Part shown: positions 1 through 15,360 of the stretch, piece by piece
Position numbering within the stretch: position 1 is the first letter of the stretch
Layout: each line of letters opens with the position of its first letter
Assembly (NCBI GenBank): GCA_023846275.1
Contig: JAIUJO010000071.1
Location: forward strand, 2,397,846-2,461,845
Source of the DNA: Vanilla planifolia
Taxonomy: Eukaryota > Streptophyta > Magnoliopsida > Asparagales > Orchidaceae
DNA length: 64,000 nucleotides
Reading direction: 5' to 3'
Translations under genes and position numbers: made by a program
The notes under the pieces: generated by a model
Seen by the model: the letters and a program-made list of their open reading frames with translations, nothing else
What the model was told of the DNA's origin: nothing
Database searches by the model: none

Positions 1-3000
1 ATTAAAATGAAAAAAATTAATGCAATGTAGTAAAAAAAGAGGAAAGTGATATAAATCTATAAGAAGAGTGGAATTGAAGATTCAAAGAAATAAAAAATTA
101 GAAATGAAAATTTTGAAGAAATGTGTTAAACCTTTTGGGAAAATTGCATTCTAAGATGCAAAAAATAGTGCTTAGTGAGATTAAGCACATTGACAATAGT
201 CTAATGACAATTGTCGTGTCTTAAATATAACACATAGAATTTTTTAAGATTACCAAATTAAATATAAAATAAATTATAAAATTTATTACTTTTATAGGAA
301 GTAAATATATACAGCAATTGAAATGACATAAATTGAAAAATAGTACAATAAGAAAATTAAACTGATATAAAAGCCACATTAGAAGAGATCTAGAGTAATA
401 ATGTAATATAAAAACCCTAATAAAAAAATTTCAAAAAATTAGATAACTTATACTTAAATGTTGCATTCTAAGATACTAAGGAGTGTAACATCCTCAATCG
501 TCAAATAATATATAATTACAAATATTTCATAAAAGATTGTAAAAATAAGATAAAGAAAACCTCTGAAAATAAAAAAATAATATTTAATAAGATAAAGATT
601 GTTAAGATGAGTACAATGATATTTATTTCATTTTGATCTTACCTCTTTTTGAATTGCTATAAATTACAAAAGAAAAAATTGTAATTAATAAAATTTATTG
701 CTTTAATATTAAGTAAATATCTATTAAAATTAGAATGATAAAAATTAAAATAATTTAGAATAGCTAAATGATGCAATTTAAATGTCGAATTAGTGGAGAA
801 TTACAGTTATAGAGTAAAAAAAGTAAATCAAAGCAAAACATTAAAACAGTTAGATAAACTATAAGGGAAACTTGAATTCTAACATGAAGAGGAGATCAAG
901 CGCAACTTCCTTAATAAGCATATAAAAAAGTAGAAATGGCTTTCAAATCATGCAAAAAAACCAAAAAAGTAAATTATTTAAAAAAAGAAAAATAAATATT
1001 TATTGGGGTAGAACTCCTCGAGGTAGCTCTACTGACATCAAATTTCATCTCAATCAAAACACATTTGAAAAAGAATTTCAACATAAAAAATGAATAAGAG
1101 AACTTAATGATAAATTACTTTTAATAGTACATTAATATTTGAAACTAAGCTGAGATAAGTTGATGAAACAATTTAGAGATACCTAGTAGTTTAATGAAAT
1201 CATTATAAAAAATTTGAAGAATAGAGATAAATTATTTTTGAAACTTCTATTCTACCAAACTAAAGAGATATAGTGTAACATCCTTAATCATCAAATTAGG
1301 TACTTGCCAAAATGTCTCATAAGTCATTCCATTCGAAAATTAATTATATTTTGATGAATGGCATTTAGTCAATCTAACATCATTAAGAATTACTTAGAAT
1401 TACCATAGTAAATAATAATAAATTTGAGAAAATTAATATTGAGATATTTGATAATTATTTATTAAAGATAAAAAAAAGTTAATTAAATAAAAGTAATATA
1501 ATGAAATGAAAGTGATAGGAATATTATATGTGAGGAGATTAAGAGAGATATAGTGATATAACAAATTCAAGGGCAAAAATTTGACAAAATGGGATATATT
1601 AAGAAAATTGAATTAAAAGGCACTAATGAGACCAAGTGTGACATCCTCAATTATCGAATAAGGTATAAGTCAAAATACTCAAAAAGCATGTAAAAACCCT
1701 TATGAAAATGTGGAAATTAGTATTTTGTTGAATTAAGCTAATCGGTATAAGTGCAATGACATTTGTTTCAATTCCATTAGACCTTGTTTGTAATTATAAT
1801 GAATTAACAACTTAAATAAGAAGAAAATAATACAAAATTATTATTTTTTGTTTTAAAAAATATATAATATAAAAGAAAATAGATAAATTTATGAAATTTA
1901 ATTCAACTAAATACATGCAACACATTAGTCACATGAAAAGAGATTTAGTGTTACAAATTAATAAACAAAATCAAGAAGAAACATTTAAGAAAATGAGATA
2001 CATAATATGGGATAGTGAAACTATAAGATACGAAAGAGATTGAATGTAACATGCTCAATCGTCAGGTGTGGAATAAATTGAGCTACTTCCTAGAGCATAC
2101 AATACAAATAGAAAATAAAATCTATAAAGTTGTATATATGAGTGCTTAATTAGATAGAGCTTGTTGATGCAAGTCAAAAAAATTGTATCAGCTTAATTAG
2201 CCAAAGTTAAAAATAACTATTAATTATGAAATTCAACAAACAAAAAAAATAACAAATAATTTTTTAATATTAAGTAAATATATGTTAAAGTTGAGATGAG
2301 AAAAATTGATGTAATGTAACATAAGAAATGAAAGAGATGTAAACTCACAAGAGAGTAAAATAAGAGTTTCTTAGTAATACAATAAAAATAAAAATAAAAA
2401 CTTTTAAGAGATGAGGCAAATTGTTTAGGAAAAATACATTCTAAGATGTTGAGGTGATTTAGTGTAGCACCGTGAAAGTTAAATCATTCAAGAATTATAA
2501 TGTCTAATAATACATGACAAAGATAAAGAAAATAAAATGTAAAACTTTTACATTTAATTTTAATTTGAAAGAACATGTTGAGACGAATCTAATAATGATT
2601 GTTTCATCTTAATGAGACCCCATTAGGAATTATTACAAGTTACCAAAGTAAAAAAGGCATAAATAATAGTAAAATGTTATTTTAATATTTAGTATACACA
2701 TATTAAGTTGCAAAAATGTAAAATAAAGAAATTTAACAAATCAAAATCAAAGATATCAAAATTTAGTGTTACATAACAATATAATTAAATGTAATGAAAA
2801 ATAAAAAATGAGATAAATTGTATGGAAAAGTTACATTCCAAAATACTAAGGAGATAGCATGTAAAATTCTTCATCATCAAATAATACGTGAAATGAAATA
2901 TGTCGTAAAGCATAAGAAAATAAGAGAAAATATAATATTTCAAAAAAATAAAAATAAATAATCAATTGGATATAACCTATAAAGAAGAGATTAATGATGT

Positions 3001-5550
3001 TTGTTTTTTATGAATTGGACCTCATTTGGAATTACTATTAATTATCAAAATCAATAAGTATAAATGATAACAAAATATTATTTTAATATTAAATAAATTT
3101 CTATTTTAAGGAGAAAAAGATAAATTGAAATAATGTAGCATAACAAAATTAGTACAATGTCTTAGGCATAGGTAGGAGATTTAGAATTTCATTGTAAAAT
3201 AACCAAATCAAAGTCAAAATGCAAAAAAAAAATGAGATAAATTGTGCATGAGAGTTACATTCTCAGATACTAAACAGATCGAGTGCAAAAATCTTCATCA
3301 TCAAATTAGATAAGAATTAATATGTCTCATTAAAGCAAATATATGTGATGTTTGTTTCATTTTGACTTGACCTCGTTTGGAAAATCGTGGATTACTATGG
3401 TTGATATAAAAAATAGTAATATATTATTATTTTAATATGAAGTAAATAAATATTAAATCTAAAATAAGATAAAATACTATGCAAAAAAATACAACAATGC
3501 AAAAGTAATGAAAAGTGACTTAAGCAAAGATTCATAGTAACAAAGTAAAAAAATAAAAGAAAAAATTCTAAATAAATGCGATTAATTTTATGGGAAACAT
3601 TCATTCCAAGATACTAAAATATTTCTAAATAAAAAAAGAATGCTCGCATGAACAGGGCAAATAGAGATGAGTTGAACGATATATTTCTCATCTAGATAAA
3701 GCTACTTTCTAGGTTGCTACTAATTGATAAATTACATTCCATAAATAGTAATAAATTATGATTTTTTGATAAATATTAAAGATAAAATTAAGTAAACTAC
3801 AGCCTTGTAAGGTAGCCAAATCAAAATAATTAAATGTTACAATGCAAGAGATTTAAAGATGCATAGTGATATAACAAAATAAAAGAGAAAATATGAAGAA
3901 ATGAGGTAAATTGATTGAAAATGTTTCATTCTATGTAATTAAAGGGAATTAGTGTAGCATCCTTGATCATCAAATCAAGGAAAAAATAAAATTTCTTGTA
4001 AATCATGTAAACACCATAGAAAATAAAATATTAAAAAATTTCAAAAAAAATATTTAATAAGATTAAGGAAATTGAAACGAATCTAGTGACATTTGTTTAA
4101 TCTTCATCGAACATCATTTGAAATTTCTATATATTAGTGAAATAAATGACAAATAAATAACAAAAATTTATAATTTACATAATAAATAAATATATATTAA
4201 TGTTGAAATGAAATAAATTGAAGTAATGTATTGAAAAAAATAAAGTAACAAATAAAATGGGCATAAATAATCATAATTTTCATAATATTATATAAATATT
4301 TTTAATGCTAAAATGAGGCAAATCGAAGCAATACAATATAAGAAATATAAAGCGATGTAAAGGGCACATGTCAAGAGATATAGAGTTATATGGCAATATA
4401 GCAAAATTGAAGAAAAAAATCAAAGAAATGAGATAAATTTTATGAGACAATTTAATTCTAAGATTCTAAAAAGATTGAATGTAACAACCTCGATCACCAA
4501 ATGTGATACCGATAGAAATATCCTCTAAAAATTTTAAAATCTAAACTAATAAAAATGTAGAAATGTATAATTTGTTAAGTAAAACAAACTTAGAAGAGCC
4601 CAAAAATGTTTTTTGTCTTGATTCGATCTCATTTTGAATTACTTTCAATTTCCAAAGTAAATAAGGAATAACAAAAAAAATTATTATTTTAATAATAAGA
4701 AATATATTAAATCTAAAAATAAAATAAATTATAATGATGTAATATAACTAAATCAAGGTGATGGAAAGTTTACATTGCAAGAAAATTAGAGTTACATAGA
4801 AATATAAACAAAAAAAGTAAAAACTTCAATCAAATGAAAGAAATTGTATTAGAAAGATAAATTTCATGATACTTAGGAAATTAAGTGAAACATACTTAAT
4901 TATTAAATGTTATATAATTTGAAATGTCTCATGAAATTTGCCATAATTCTAAAACATAAAAGAATTAATAATATAGAAATGAATATTAAATTAGATTGAG
5001 CTTGTTAAGTTGAGTCAAACAAAATTTATTTAATCATGATGTAACTTCCTTTTCAAATACTATGAATTACCAAAATAATTAAGCACCAATATTATTGAAT
5101 TAGTATTTTAAAATGAAGTAAATATATATTAAAACTAAAGTAAGATTCATTAAAGTATTGTAATATGATCAAATAATTGTGATGTAGAAGCAATAGGGGT
5201 GGCGATTAATAGTTACATATAAAATAAAACAAATTCAATGCAAGATATTTGAAGAAATGAAATAAATTAAATAATAATATTGTATTCTAAAATAGTGGGG
5301 AGATCAAATGTAGCATCTTTAATAGTCAAATGAATCATAAATTAAAATGTCTGGTAAAAAGAGCCAAAACAATAGAAAATAAATATTTAAATTATATAAA
5401 TGATTATTTAGATAGATAGAGGTCATCGAGTAGAGCTTAATGCCTTTTCCTCATAGATTAGACCACATTTAGAATTATTGTAAATTAATAAAAAATAAGA
5501 ATAAATATTATTCAAGAAATATAAAAAATTAATAATTTAAAACTATGTAA

Positions 5551-5581
<31 letters not shown>

Positions 5582-8500
5582 TAAGATAAATTAATGATAT
5601 TTAATGTAAATAATTAAAAGTAATGAAAACATTAGATGAGAGGAGATTAATAATGAGATTGATACATAACATAACAAGAGGAAAACAATTGAAGAATCAA
5701 GTTTAATTATTTGTTAAATTTGCATTACAAACTATGAATGACATTGTCTATAATTTTGTGAAGCCTCAATTCAAGTAAAAATTAAAATATCTCAAAAAAC
5801 CTAATAAAGTAATAGAAAATAAAACATGTAAATTTTCCAAAAGGATTGTTTAATTTGAAGTAAGTTATCAAGATGAGTCCAATGATTTTTTTGTCTGAAA
5901 GAGGGAAAGTTTGGAATTACTAAGAATCACCTTATTAAATAAGCATAAGCAATAGTACTTTATTATTTTATTATTAAGGTATTATATCCTAAAGCTAAAA
6001 TGATAAAAAATTGAAGCATTGTAATGTAAGAAAAATCAAATCAATGTAAAGGTTAGGCAATTAAAGATTTAGAGTTACATTGCAATACAACTAAATCAAA
6101 GAAAAACTTTTGAAGAAATAAGATAATTTGTACAAGAGGATTGCATTTCTTGATAAACAGAAGATCAATTTTAAAATTCTAAACAAGCAAACACATTATA
6201 AATCAAAATTTCATGTAGATCATTCCAAAATCCTTGTTACAAAAAAATCCAAAAACATAAAAATCAATATTATTTTAATAAAGCTCATTGAGTATAGTAA
6301 AATGATTCTATTTCATCTCAATTAAAATTTCTACAACTTATCAAAATAAATTATAATAAATTATTATTTTTATATTAAGTAAATATATAATAAGTTAAAA
6401 TAAGACCTACTCAAAGATAGTAATAGGACCAAATCAATGTAATAAAAAGGAAACACATTAGGAGAATTATTGTTCCATTATATTATAAACAAAGTAGGTT
6501 AAAATTCTGGAAAATAAAATAGTTCAAATTATCATAAAAAATATTTAAATGGAGAGAGGGCTTTAAACAACTTTGATGATGTCAATTTCATCTCTATCAA
6601 AACTGATTTGGAAATACTACGATGTGATAATATAAAAAAATAAATCATTATTTTAATATAAATTGATATTGTAATAATATTTAAATGAGATGAGTTGAAG
6701 AGTTGTAATGTAAGAAAATCAAAGAGACATAAAGATCACATAAGACTAAAATTGGAATTTGATAAAAATATAACAAATAAAGTAGAAAACAATTTAAAAT
6801 GACGTAAATTATATAAGAAAGTTGCAATCCAAGAGAGCAAAATAGATCAAGCAAAACATCTTCGAGCATAAAAATTGGCTTCAATAGAATGGTCTTATAA
6901 AGTGCACCAAAACTTTTCAAAAAATATTTTAAATTACTAAAATAAATATTTAATTATATAGAGGTCAATTAAATGAGTTTTATAATATTTATTTTCTCTC
7001 AACCAGACATCATTTGGAATTAATGCCAATTAATAAACAAAATGAAAAATAATAAATTAATATTTTAATATCAAGAATATATCAGAGGTTACAAGTGATC
7101 AATTCAACTAATGAAATCTAACAAATAAAAGAAATGTAAACATCAAACAAAGCAGAGTTAGAGTTAAATTTGAATATAAGCAAATCAAAAGAATTATTTT
7201 GAAGAAATAATATAAATCTTTTAGGAAGTTTCATTTCAAGACACTCAAAAGATAGTGTGACATTATTCGATCACTAAACAAGGTTTAAGCCAAATTGTTT
7301 CATAAAATATTTAAAAATGCTAAAACAATATCATATTTACAAATATAAAAATGAATATTTAATTGGATTGAGATTATCGAAATGGGTCCAATGATGTTAG
7401 TTTATTTCTCATAAGACCTTATTTTGAATTATTATCAATTCCCAAAAAATAAATATAAATGATAATATATTATTATTTTTAAATTAATCAAATATTTATT
7501 GAAGCTAAAATTCTATAAATTGATGCAACATAACATAAGTAAATCAAAGTGATGTAAAAGTTACATAAGAGGAAATTTAAACTTTTATAGTAATACAACG
7601 AACTAAAAGCAAAAACATGAAGAAAATAGTTTTTTTGCAAGGCAAAGTAACATTCCCAAATACTGTCATTATTTCAACTACATAAGTCTAACGATATTTA
7701 TTTTAACTCGATCAATTGTCATTTCATATTTTCATGAAATACAAAATTAAATAAAAATAAATAATAATATTAACATATATTTAAATATTAAGTAAATATT
7801 TATTAACATAAAAATGAGATAAGTTGTAGAAATATATTTTTGCAAAATCGTAGTGATGTACATGACAAAACAAATTAGAGTTTTACATAACATAGTGAAA
7901 TCAATGTGAAATATTTCGAGTGAGATAAATAGCATATCAAATTTGTATGCCAAGTTACTTAGTAGATTGAACATAACATCCTAAATTTTTAAATAATATA
8001 TGAATTAAAATGTCTCCCAAAGTGAGAAAAGCATATAGAAGAAATAATTTAAAAATAATATATTATTATTGAATTAAATAGGGCTTAATAACATAAGTCT
8101 ATAAAATTTTGTTTCATTTTGAGCATACCTTATTTTGAATTACTATGAATTACCAAGTTGATTAAAAATAAAAAAGACAATTTATGTTTTTAATGTTGAA
8201 TAGAGATAAATTTCAAAAATGTAGTATAACTATTTCAAAGAGATATAAAAGTAACATAAGAGAAAATTTAGAATTACAACCTAATATAACCAAAACAAAA
8301 CTAAAATTTTGTAGAAATAAGATAATTTTTTTGAAAAGTTTCATTTTATGGTACAAAGCAAATCAAGTATAATAAACTCGGCTATCAAATGCATAGAAAA
8401 AATATATAAAAATAAAAATATATTTAACGTAATAGTGCTCATTAAGGCAATTTGAAATTAGTACAAATTACCAAAAAAATATGAATTAATAAAAATAAAT

Positions 8501-9395
8501 TGGTTTATTTACATTAATAAAATATTTATTAAAGAAAAATGGAGAAAAACTGAAGCAATTTAATATAACAAAATCCAGTAAAGGAAAGAGAAACATTTGA
8601 TTAAGTTAGATAAATTATGCAGGAAAGATTCTTTCAAACATAAGAAAAAGTTCATGTTTAATAACCTCACTCGTCAATGAAATACATATTGAAAAATTTT
8701 GTAAGGTATGCAAAAGTTATAAAAAATAAAATAATTATGATTATATATTAATATTTTATTTGATAAAGCTCATGGAGATGAGTCCAATGATATTTGTTTT
8801 GTCCTTACTCAAACTAATTTGGAATTACTACAAAATATCAAATTAAAGAAGCATAAATCATAAAAAATATTTTTTGAAATATTAAATAAATATTTTTAAA
8901 TTTTAAGTTATACATATTAAATCAATCTACGTAACGAAATAAAACAAAAAAATTAAGAAATGAGATAAATGTTTTTGGAAAATTTGAGTTCTTAATAATG
9001 TGGAGATTATTTGTAATATCTTTGATAGTCATATGAGGTATGAATCTAAATGTCTCATAAAGTATGTCGAAGCACATGGAAATAAAATTTAAAAAAATAT
9101 TAAAACTAAATGAATTTTTAGGAAGAGTTGATTCAGATGAGCCATCCAAGTTTATTATATTTCAGTCATCAAGCCTTATTTTGAATTACTATGAATTAGG
9201 TAAATGATTATTAAGTTAAGTTGAGATAAATTCAAAGAATGTAAACATCATCAAGAGGTCCATTAGACTTACATTATAGTATAACCAAATCAAAGAAAAC
9301 AAATTTGAAAGAATGTGATAAATAATTAGAAATTTGCACTGTCAAATACTAAGAAGATCGACATTGACATCATCAATCCTCTATTGATTTCACTG
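1..9395 (+). repeat. Diverged ~0.39 kb tandem repeat array, forward arm
   Basis: This AT-rich stretch without genes is a tandem array. A landmark resembling GTAACATCCTCAATC followed by a TCAAAT-like string recurs near 485, 1273, 1636, 2044, 2858, 3288, 3955, 4478, 4886, 5307, 6855, 7257, 7972, 8662 and 9012, mostly about 0.36-0.43 kb apart. Between landmarks the same order of blocks recurs: a CTCATTTGGAATTACTA-like block, a TTATTTTAATATTAAGTAAA-like block, then an AGAGTTACATAGTAATATAA-like block. Monomers are strongly diverged, so I could align them only through these landmarks. I count roughly 24 units. No LTR, RT or long ORF is visible. The short ORFs in it are chance frames. The function is unknown; it could be an old satellite or a degenerate tandem array of a transposon fragment. 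Confidence 0.8.
5549..5577. repeat. (AT)n microsatellite inside the tandem array
   Basis: An uninterrupted alternating AT run of about 28 bases sits within one monomer, at the place where other monomers read TAAATATATATTAAA. It looks like a local expansion of that conserved TATATATT stretch. Confidence 0.9.
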
Positions 9396-12300
9396 CATCA
9401 AACTTTTTGTTTCGACTTCATTATGTTTTTGTGAAACGTTAATAGTCCTTTGTGACCTTTACATCACTTTTATTTGGTTATATTAATGTGTTTCAATTTA
9501 GCTTATTTCAGCTTTTATATATCAATATATATTGACTTAATGTAAAAAAGTAATTTATTATTATTATTTCTTATTTACTTTACACTTTCTATGACATATT
9601 TATATAGTTAATTATTCATTTTTTATATATTTTAATATATTTTATTTATAAGATTTTGGCATAGATTGTGAGATATATTTATTTGTACATTTTTGGTGAT
9701 CAAGGATGTTACATTCTATTTTTTTTAGTATCTTAGGATGTGACTTCTCTATTAATTTATTTATTTTTATTCAAGTTTATCACTGTGATTTACCTATTTC
9801 TTTATATATTCTAAATCTCACCTTTTGTAGACTCTACATCATTTTGAATTTTTTATGTTACATTATTTCAAATTAACTTAATCTATCTTTAATATATGTT
9901 TTGTTTGATTTAAAATAATAATTTACTATTATTTTTATCTTTTTAACTTGGTAAATTATAATATTTCTAAATTTAGTCTGATCAATACAAAAAAAATGTC
10001 TTTTGACTTATCCCAATGAGCTCTATCTAATAAAATAATTTATCTTTTATGATTCTCTATATTTCTTTATGGTTTTAGCAAGTTTTGCTACTATTTTGAT
10101 TAGTGCTTTATTTCATGATTAAGGATGTTAAATTTGATCTCCTTATTTTTGTTAGTACATCTTTTATAAACCATTTATCTTATTTTTTTTGAATTTTTCT
10201 ACTTGATAGTATTATATTACAATGGAACTCCAATTCTCTTTTATTGTAACTTTTGCATCTCTTCATTTGGTTATAATACATTGCATAAATTTTTCTTATT
10301 TCAACATTAATGTTTATTTTCTTTTTTTAAAAGAAATACTTAATTATTACTTATGCTTATTTAATTTCTTAAATCATACTTATCTTAAATGATGTCTGAT
10401 GGAGATGAAGCAGATGTCTTGGGTCTCATCTTGAAAAGTTTTATCTAATTTAAAATGAGTTTTTATGTTTCATAACATTCTTTTGTTATTTTGAGATATT
10501 TTACGAAATATTTTTATTTGTATGTTTTTTATGATCAATGATGTTACACTTAGTTTTTTAGTATTTTTAAGGGCTACTTTCCTGTACAACTTATCTCATT
10601 TTCTTGAATTGTTTATGGTTAATTTGTTTTGTCATGATGAAAATCCAATTCTCCACTCGTGTGACGTTTAGATTTTTGTAATTTTGTTATGATTATATGA
10701 AATTGTAATGCTCCTCCAAATAAGCACTATCCAATTAAATGTTAATTTTCATATTTTAAAATATTTATTTTTTAATATTTTTTAAACTTTTACAAGAAAT
10801 TCTATTCATACCATATTTGATAATTGAAGATTTGCTCTTGATCAACTTACCAACTTGTAATGCAACTTTCTCACAAACTTTACTTACTTTCTTCAAAATT
10901 TACATTTTAAATTCGATATATTAATATGAAACTCTAATTCTCTTCTCTTGTGAACTTTAATTTAGTTTTCTTTTTTATTAAAATGCTTGAATTTATCAAA
11001 TTTAGCTTTAAGATATATTTAATTAATATTAAATATAATAACTTATTTTTACTGATGTTTAATTTTTTTGTAATTTATAATAGTTCCTAACGATGTTTGA
11101 TGAAGTTGAAACAAATGTCATGGCAGTCATCTAGAAAAGATCTATTTAATTAAATATTTATTTTTTTAATTATTTTATTTTGTAAGGTTTTGGAATGAAT
11201 TATGAGGCCATTTGCTTAACACCTTATTTGACATTCGAAGATGTTATTAACACCTTATACTAAAAATTCCTTCAATTTTTCTAATTTTTTCATATTTTTC
11301 ACTTTGATTTTGTTATATTACTATGCAATTCTAAATAAATCTCTCATGTGACCCTTAATTACCATTGATTTGGTTTAAATACATTACTTCAATTTACCTC
11401 ATTTAAGTTTTGAAATATATTTATTTAATATTAAAATTATAATTTATTATAATTTTCTCATATTTAAATTTATAATTCATAATAATTCTAAATGAGGTTA
11501 AATTTATATGAAATAAATATTGTTAAACTCATCTTGATCAACCCTATCCAATTAAACATTTATTTTAAATTTTCAAATATTTTTTCTACCATTTTATAAG
11601 GTTTTATGAGATATTTAAGTTTGTACAACATGTTAAGATTGAGGATGCCATACTCGATCTCCTTAGTATCTTGGAATGCCAATTTGTCATGCAATTTATG
11701 ACATTTTTCAAATTTTTCTCTTTTATTTAGTTTTATTACTATATAATTCTCAGTCATGACATTGTGACTCTTAAATCACTTTATTTTGGTTAGATTAAAT
11801 TTCGTCAATTTATCTTATTTTAGTTTTAAAATACATATTTTTATAATATTAAAATAACATTTTCTTATTTTTAATTCACAGCAACTCCAAACAAGGATAT
11901 ATCTAAAGGAAACAAATGTTATTGACTTGTCACGATGAACATTACCTAATTAAATAATTATTTTTGTATATTTAAATATTTCGTTTTGTAATATTTTGCA
12001 TGTTTTATAACACACTTTGATTTGTTCATGATTTGGTGATTGAGATTGTTATCCAAGAAATCACTATTCTCTTAGAATGCAAATTTGTTATGCAATTTAT
12101 CTCTTTTTGTTAAATTTTTTGCATTAATTATGTTATATTAAATTGCTTTAATTTTTTATTATTATATTACCTCATTTCTTTTTCATTTTAATATGTGCAT
12201 ATACTAAATATTACTATATTAATTAATAAAAGCTTTGTTATTTAATTTGGTAATTCATAGTAACTCAACATGATCTTCGATAAAAGTAGAAAAAAATATT

Positions 12301-15300
12301 GTTGGACTCATCTTTATAACTTTTATCTTGTTAGATATTGATTTTAAAATTTTCAAGTATATTTTTTTAATTTTTGGCATAGTTAATGAGACAATTTAAT
12401 ATTGTAATTGATTATATGTTCGATGTTTTTGTACTCAATTCCCATAGTATCTAAAAATTCAACTTTAATGCATAATATTTTTATTTTTTTCAAATCACTC
12501 ACTTGTCTATTTTTATTAGTTTTAAACTTAATTCTTCTCTTATGTAGCATTCACATAGCATTTATTTTATTACATTATGATGCTTTAATTTTTTTCATTT
12601 TAGATTAATTATATAGTTATTTATTATTAAAATAATAATTTACTACTATTTATACTTATTTATTATGATAATTCATAATAATTGAATATGAGATATGATT
12701 GAGATGAAGCAAACATCATTGGAAATGCCATGATGAACTTTAATATAGTTTTACTTAATACTAAAATAATAACTAATTCCAATTATTTTTCATCATTATT
12801 TCTTATTTTTTATTTTCTAAATTTTCAAATTGTTTATTTTATTGGGTTTTTGCATTCTTTATGGTGTACAAAATTTGATGATTTAGAATATTACACTTGA
12901 TTTCCTTACTACATTTGAAGGCAAATTTCCCATATATCTTATCTTATTTCTTAAACGTTTATACATTTATTTAAATTATTGTAACTCGAATACTTATTTC
13001 AACTTACATTTAGGTTGCTTTGATTTTGTTATATCACATTCGACTAATTTATCATATTTTTGGTTTCATATATATTTTCAAGTAATTTATTTTTTATGAT
13101 TTGGTTATACTTTTTGAGATATTTTGATTCATAATTAATTTGATAATTGAAAATGTTACACGTAGTCTTCATAGTATCTTAGAATTGAACATTCATGTAT
13201 ATTCTCCCACGTGACATTTTCATCACTTTTTATTTGTTATGTTATATTGTTTAAATTTAATCCAATTTAACTTTAATATATATTTACTTCATATTCAAAT
13301 TATAATTTATTATTATTTATACTTATTTTCTTTGATAATTTGTACACATTTCAAATGATGCCAAATTAAGATGAGATAAAATTTACTTGAGATGTCTCAA
13401 TCAGCTCTATGCAATTAAAAAGTATTTTCATATATTTAAATATTCTTTTTAAGGGGGTTAACATCCTTAACAAGGCATTTAGTTTATATTTGATTTGATA
13501 AATCAAGAATATTATCCTCATTCTCCTTAGCATGTTCGAGTTCAACATTCTCACATAATTTACTACATTTTTTCAAATGTTTAGTTTATAATTTAATTTA
13601 TTATGATGTATCTATAAATCTTGACTCATGTTCCTTTTATATGTTCTTTATTTTATCATATGAAATTGCTTTAATATTTTTAATTTTAGGTGTAATACAT
13701 CTTTACATGATATTAAAATAATAGTTTTTTATTTATGCTTATTTCTTTTAGTACTTCATAGTTATTCTAAAATATGTCCAACAGAGATAAAACAAACATT
13801 ATTTGACTTGCCTTGCTAATCACTATAAAATTAAATTTTTTGTTTTTTATCTTTAAATTTTTTATTTTAGATGTTGGATAACGTTTTTAGGCATTTTGAT
13901 TCATACTGGTCTAAATAATCATGGTTGTTATACTCAATTTTCTTATTATCTAGGATTCGAATTCTCATACTATTCATTTCATTTCTCCAAAAGTTTCACT
14001 TTGATCATTATATATTACAAGAAAACTCTTGTTATCTTCTTTCATTAGATTTACATTATAATAATTATATCCAATTTATCTTATTTAAGCATTGACAAAC
14101 ATTTTCTTATTACTAAAATAATAATTTACTATTAGTTATATTTATTTTGTTAATATTAAAGTATTAACTTATTATTATTTATGTTTATTATTTTTGTAAA
14201 TTTGTATTAATTCCTAATAATGCTTAATGAGGCTGGTACAAACATCGTTAGACTCACCCTAATGGAATCTTTCTAATTAGATATTCATTTTATGTTTTTA
14301 ATAATTTTATTTTCTAAGGTTTTGGAATGATTTACAAGACATTTGAATTAACACCTTATTTCACAATTGATTTTGTCATGTTCAATTTCTTTAGGATCGT
14401 AGATTAAATTTTTCTTCTACACTTTCACATATTTCTTAATTATTTTTACTTTTATTTTGTTATATTACTATGTAAATCTAAATAATCTCTCTTCTAACCC
14501 TTTAACTATCTTTGATTTGGTTCAATTATATTTCTTCAATTTGTGTCATTTAAAATTTAATATATATATTTACTTAATTTTAAAAATGATAATTTATTAT
14601 TATTTTCTCATATTTTTATTTGCATGTCATGGTAATTTGAAATGAAGTCTGATTGACATTACATAAATGTGTTGGACTCATTTCATTGAACTCAACTCAA
14701 TTAAAACTTTAGTTTTATATTTGAAATATTTTATTTTCAAATCATTTGTAACACTGTCAAAAAATTCCACTTGTAAAATATTTTATGATCGAGGATGCCA
14801 ATCCTAATCTCCTTTATATCTCTTGTAATGTAAAATTTTCAAACAATTTATGACATTTAGCAAATTACACTCTTTTATTTTATTTTATTAATACATAATT
14901 CAAAATCACATCTTTTGTGAAACTTTGTTTTCATTTTTTTTATTTTAATTTTCACCAATTTATCTCATTCCAAGTTAAAAGTATAAGTCTGAACTTATTT
15001 TTCATTGTATTTCATAGTAATTACACATAGTGTCAAATCTAGAAAAAATAAATGTCATTAACATCTTGATATACTTTATCAAATTAAACATTTTTTTGTA
15101 TTTTAAATTATTTTATTTAATAATATTTTTATGAAAAGGTTTTATTTGTAAATGATTTGAATATAAAGATTATTACCTTAAAATTCCTATTCAATGTAGT
15201 GATAATTTCCTACATAATTCTTCCCTTTTTCTAAAATATTTTTTTCTTTGATTATGTAATATTACATTATTTTAATTAGGTTATATTGTATTATAACAAT

Positions 15301-15360
15301 TTTTCATATTTATTCTTGGATATATTTATATTTACTTAATATTACAATAATAATTTATCA
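9396..15360 (-). repeat. Same ~0.39 kb tandem repeat, inverted arm
   Basis: From about 9.4 kb the landmarks appear as reverse complements. GATCAAGGATGTTACATTC-like strings recur near 9700, 10120, 10530, 11230, 11640, 12035, 13145, 13500, 13917, 14365 and 14790. They come with TTACTTAATATTAAAATAAT-like and GTAATTCCAAATGAGGT-like blocks, the reverse complements of the forward-arm blocks. I count roughly 15 units of about 0.39 kb. The base composition also flips: the forward arm is A-rich on this strand and this arm is T-rich, as expected for an inverted copy. A short duplicated string (AATCCATAYTTTACCTCAA) lies at the right end, near 15385-15425, just before the next element. Confidence 0.78.

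Noticed and set aside
1..15360. CRISPR-like reading of the regularly spaced motif
   Set aside because: The period of about 390 bases, strong divergence of the repeated motif and plant-type LINE neighbours exclude a CRISPR array.
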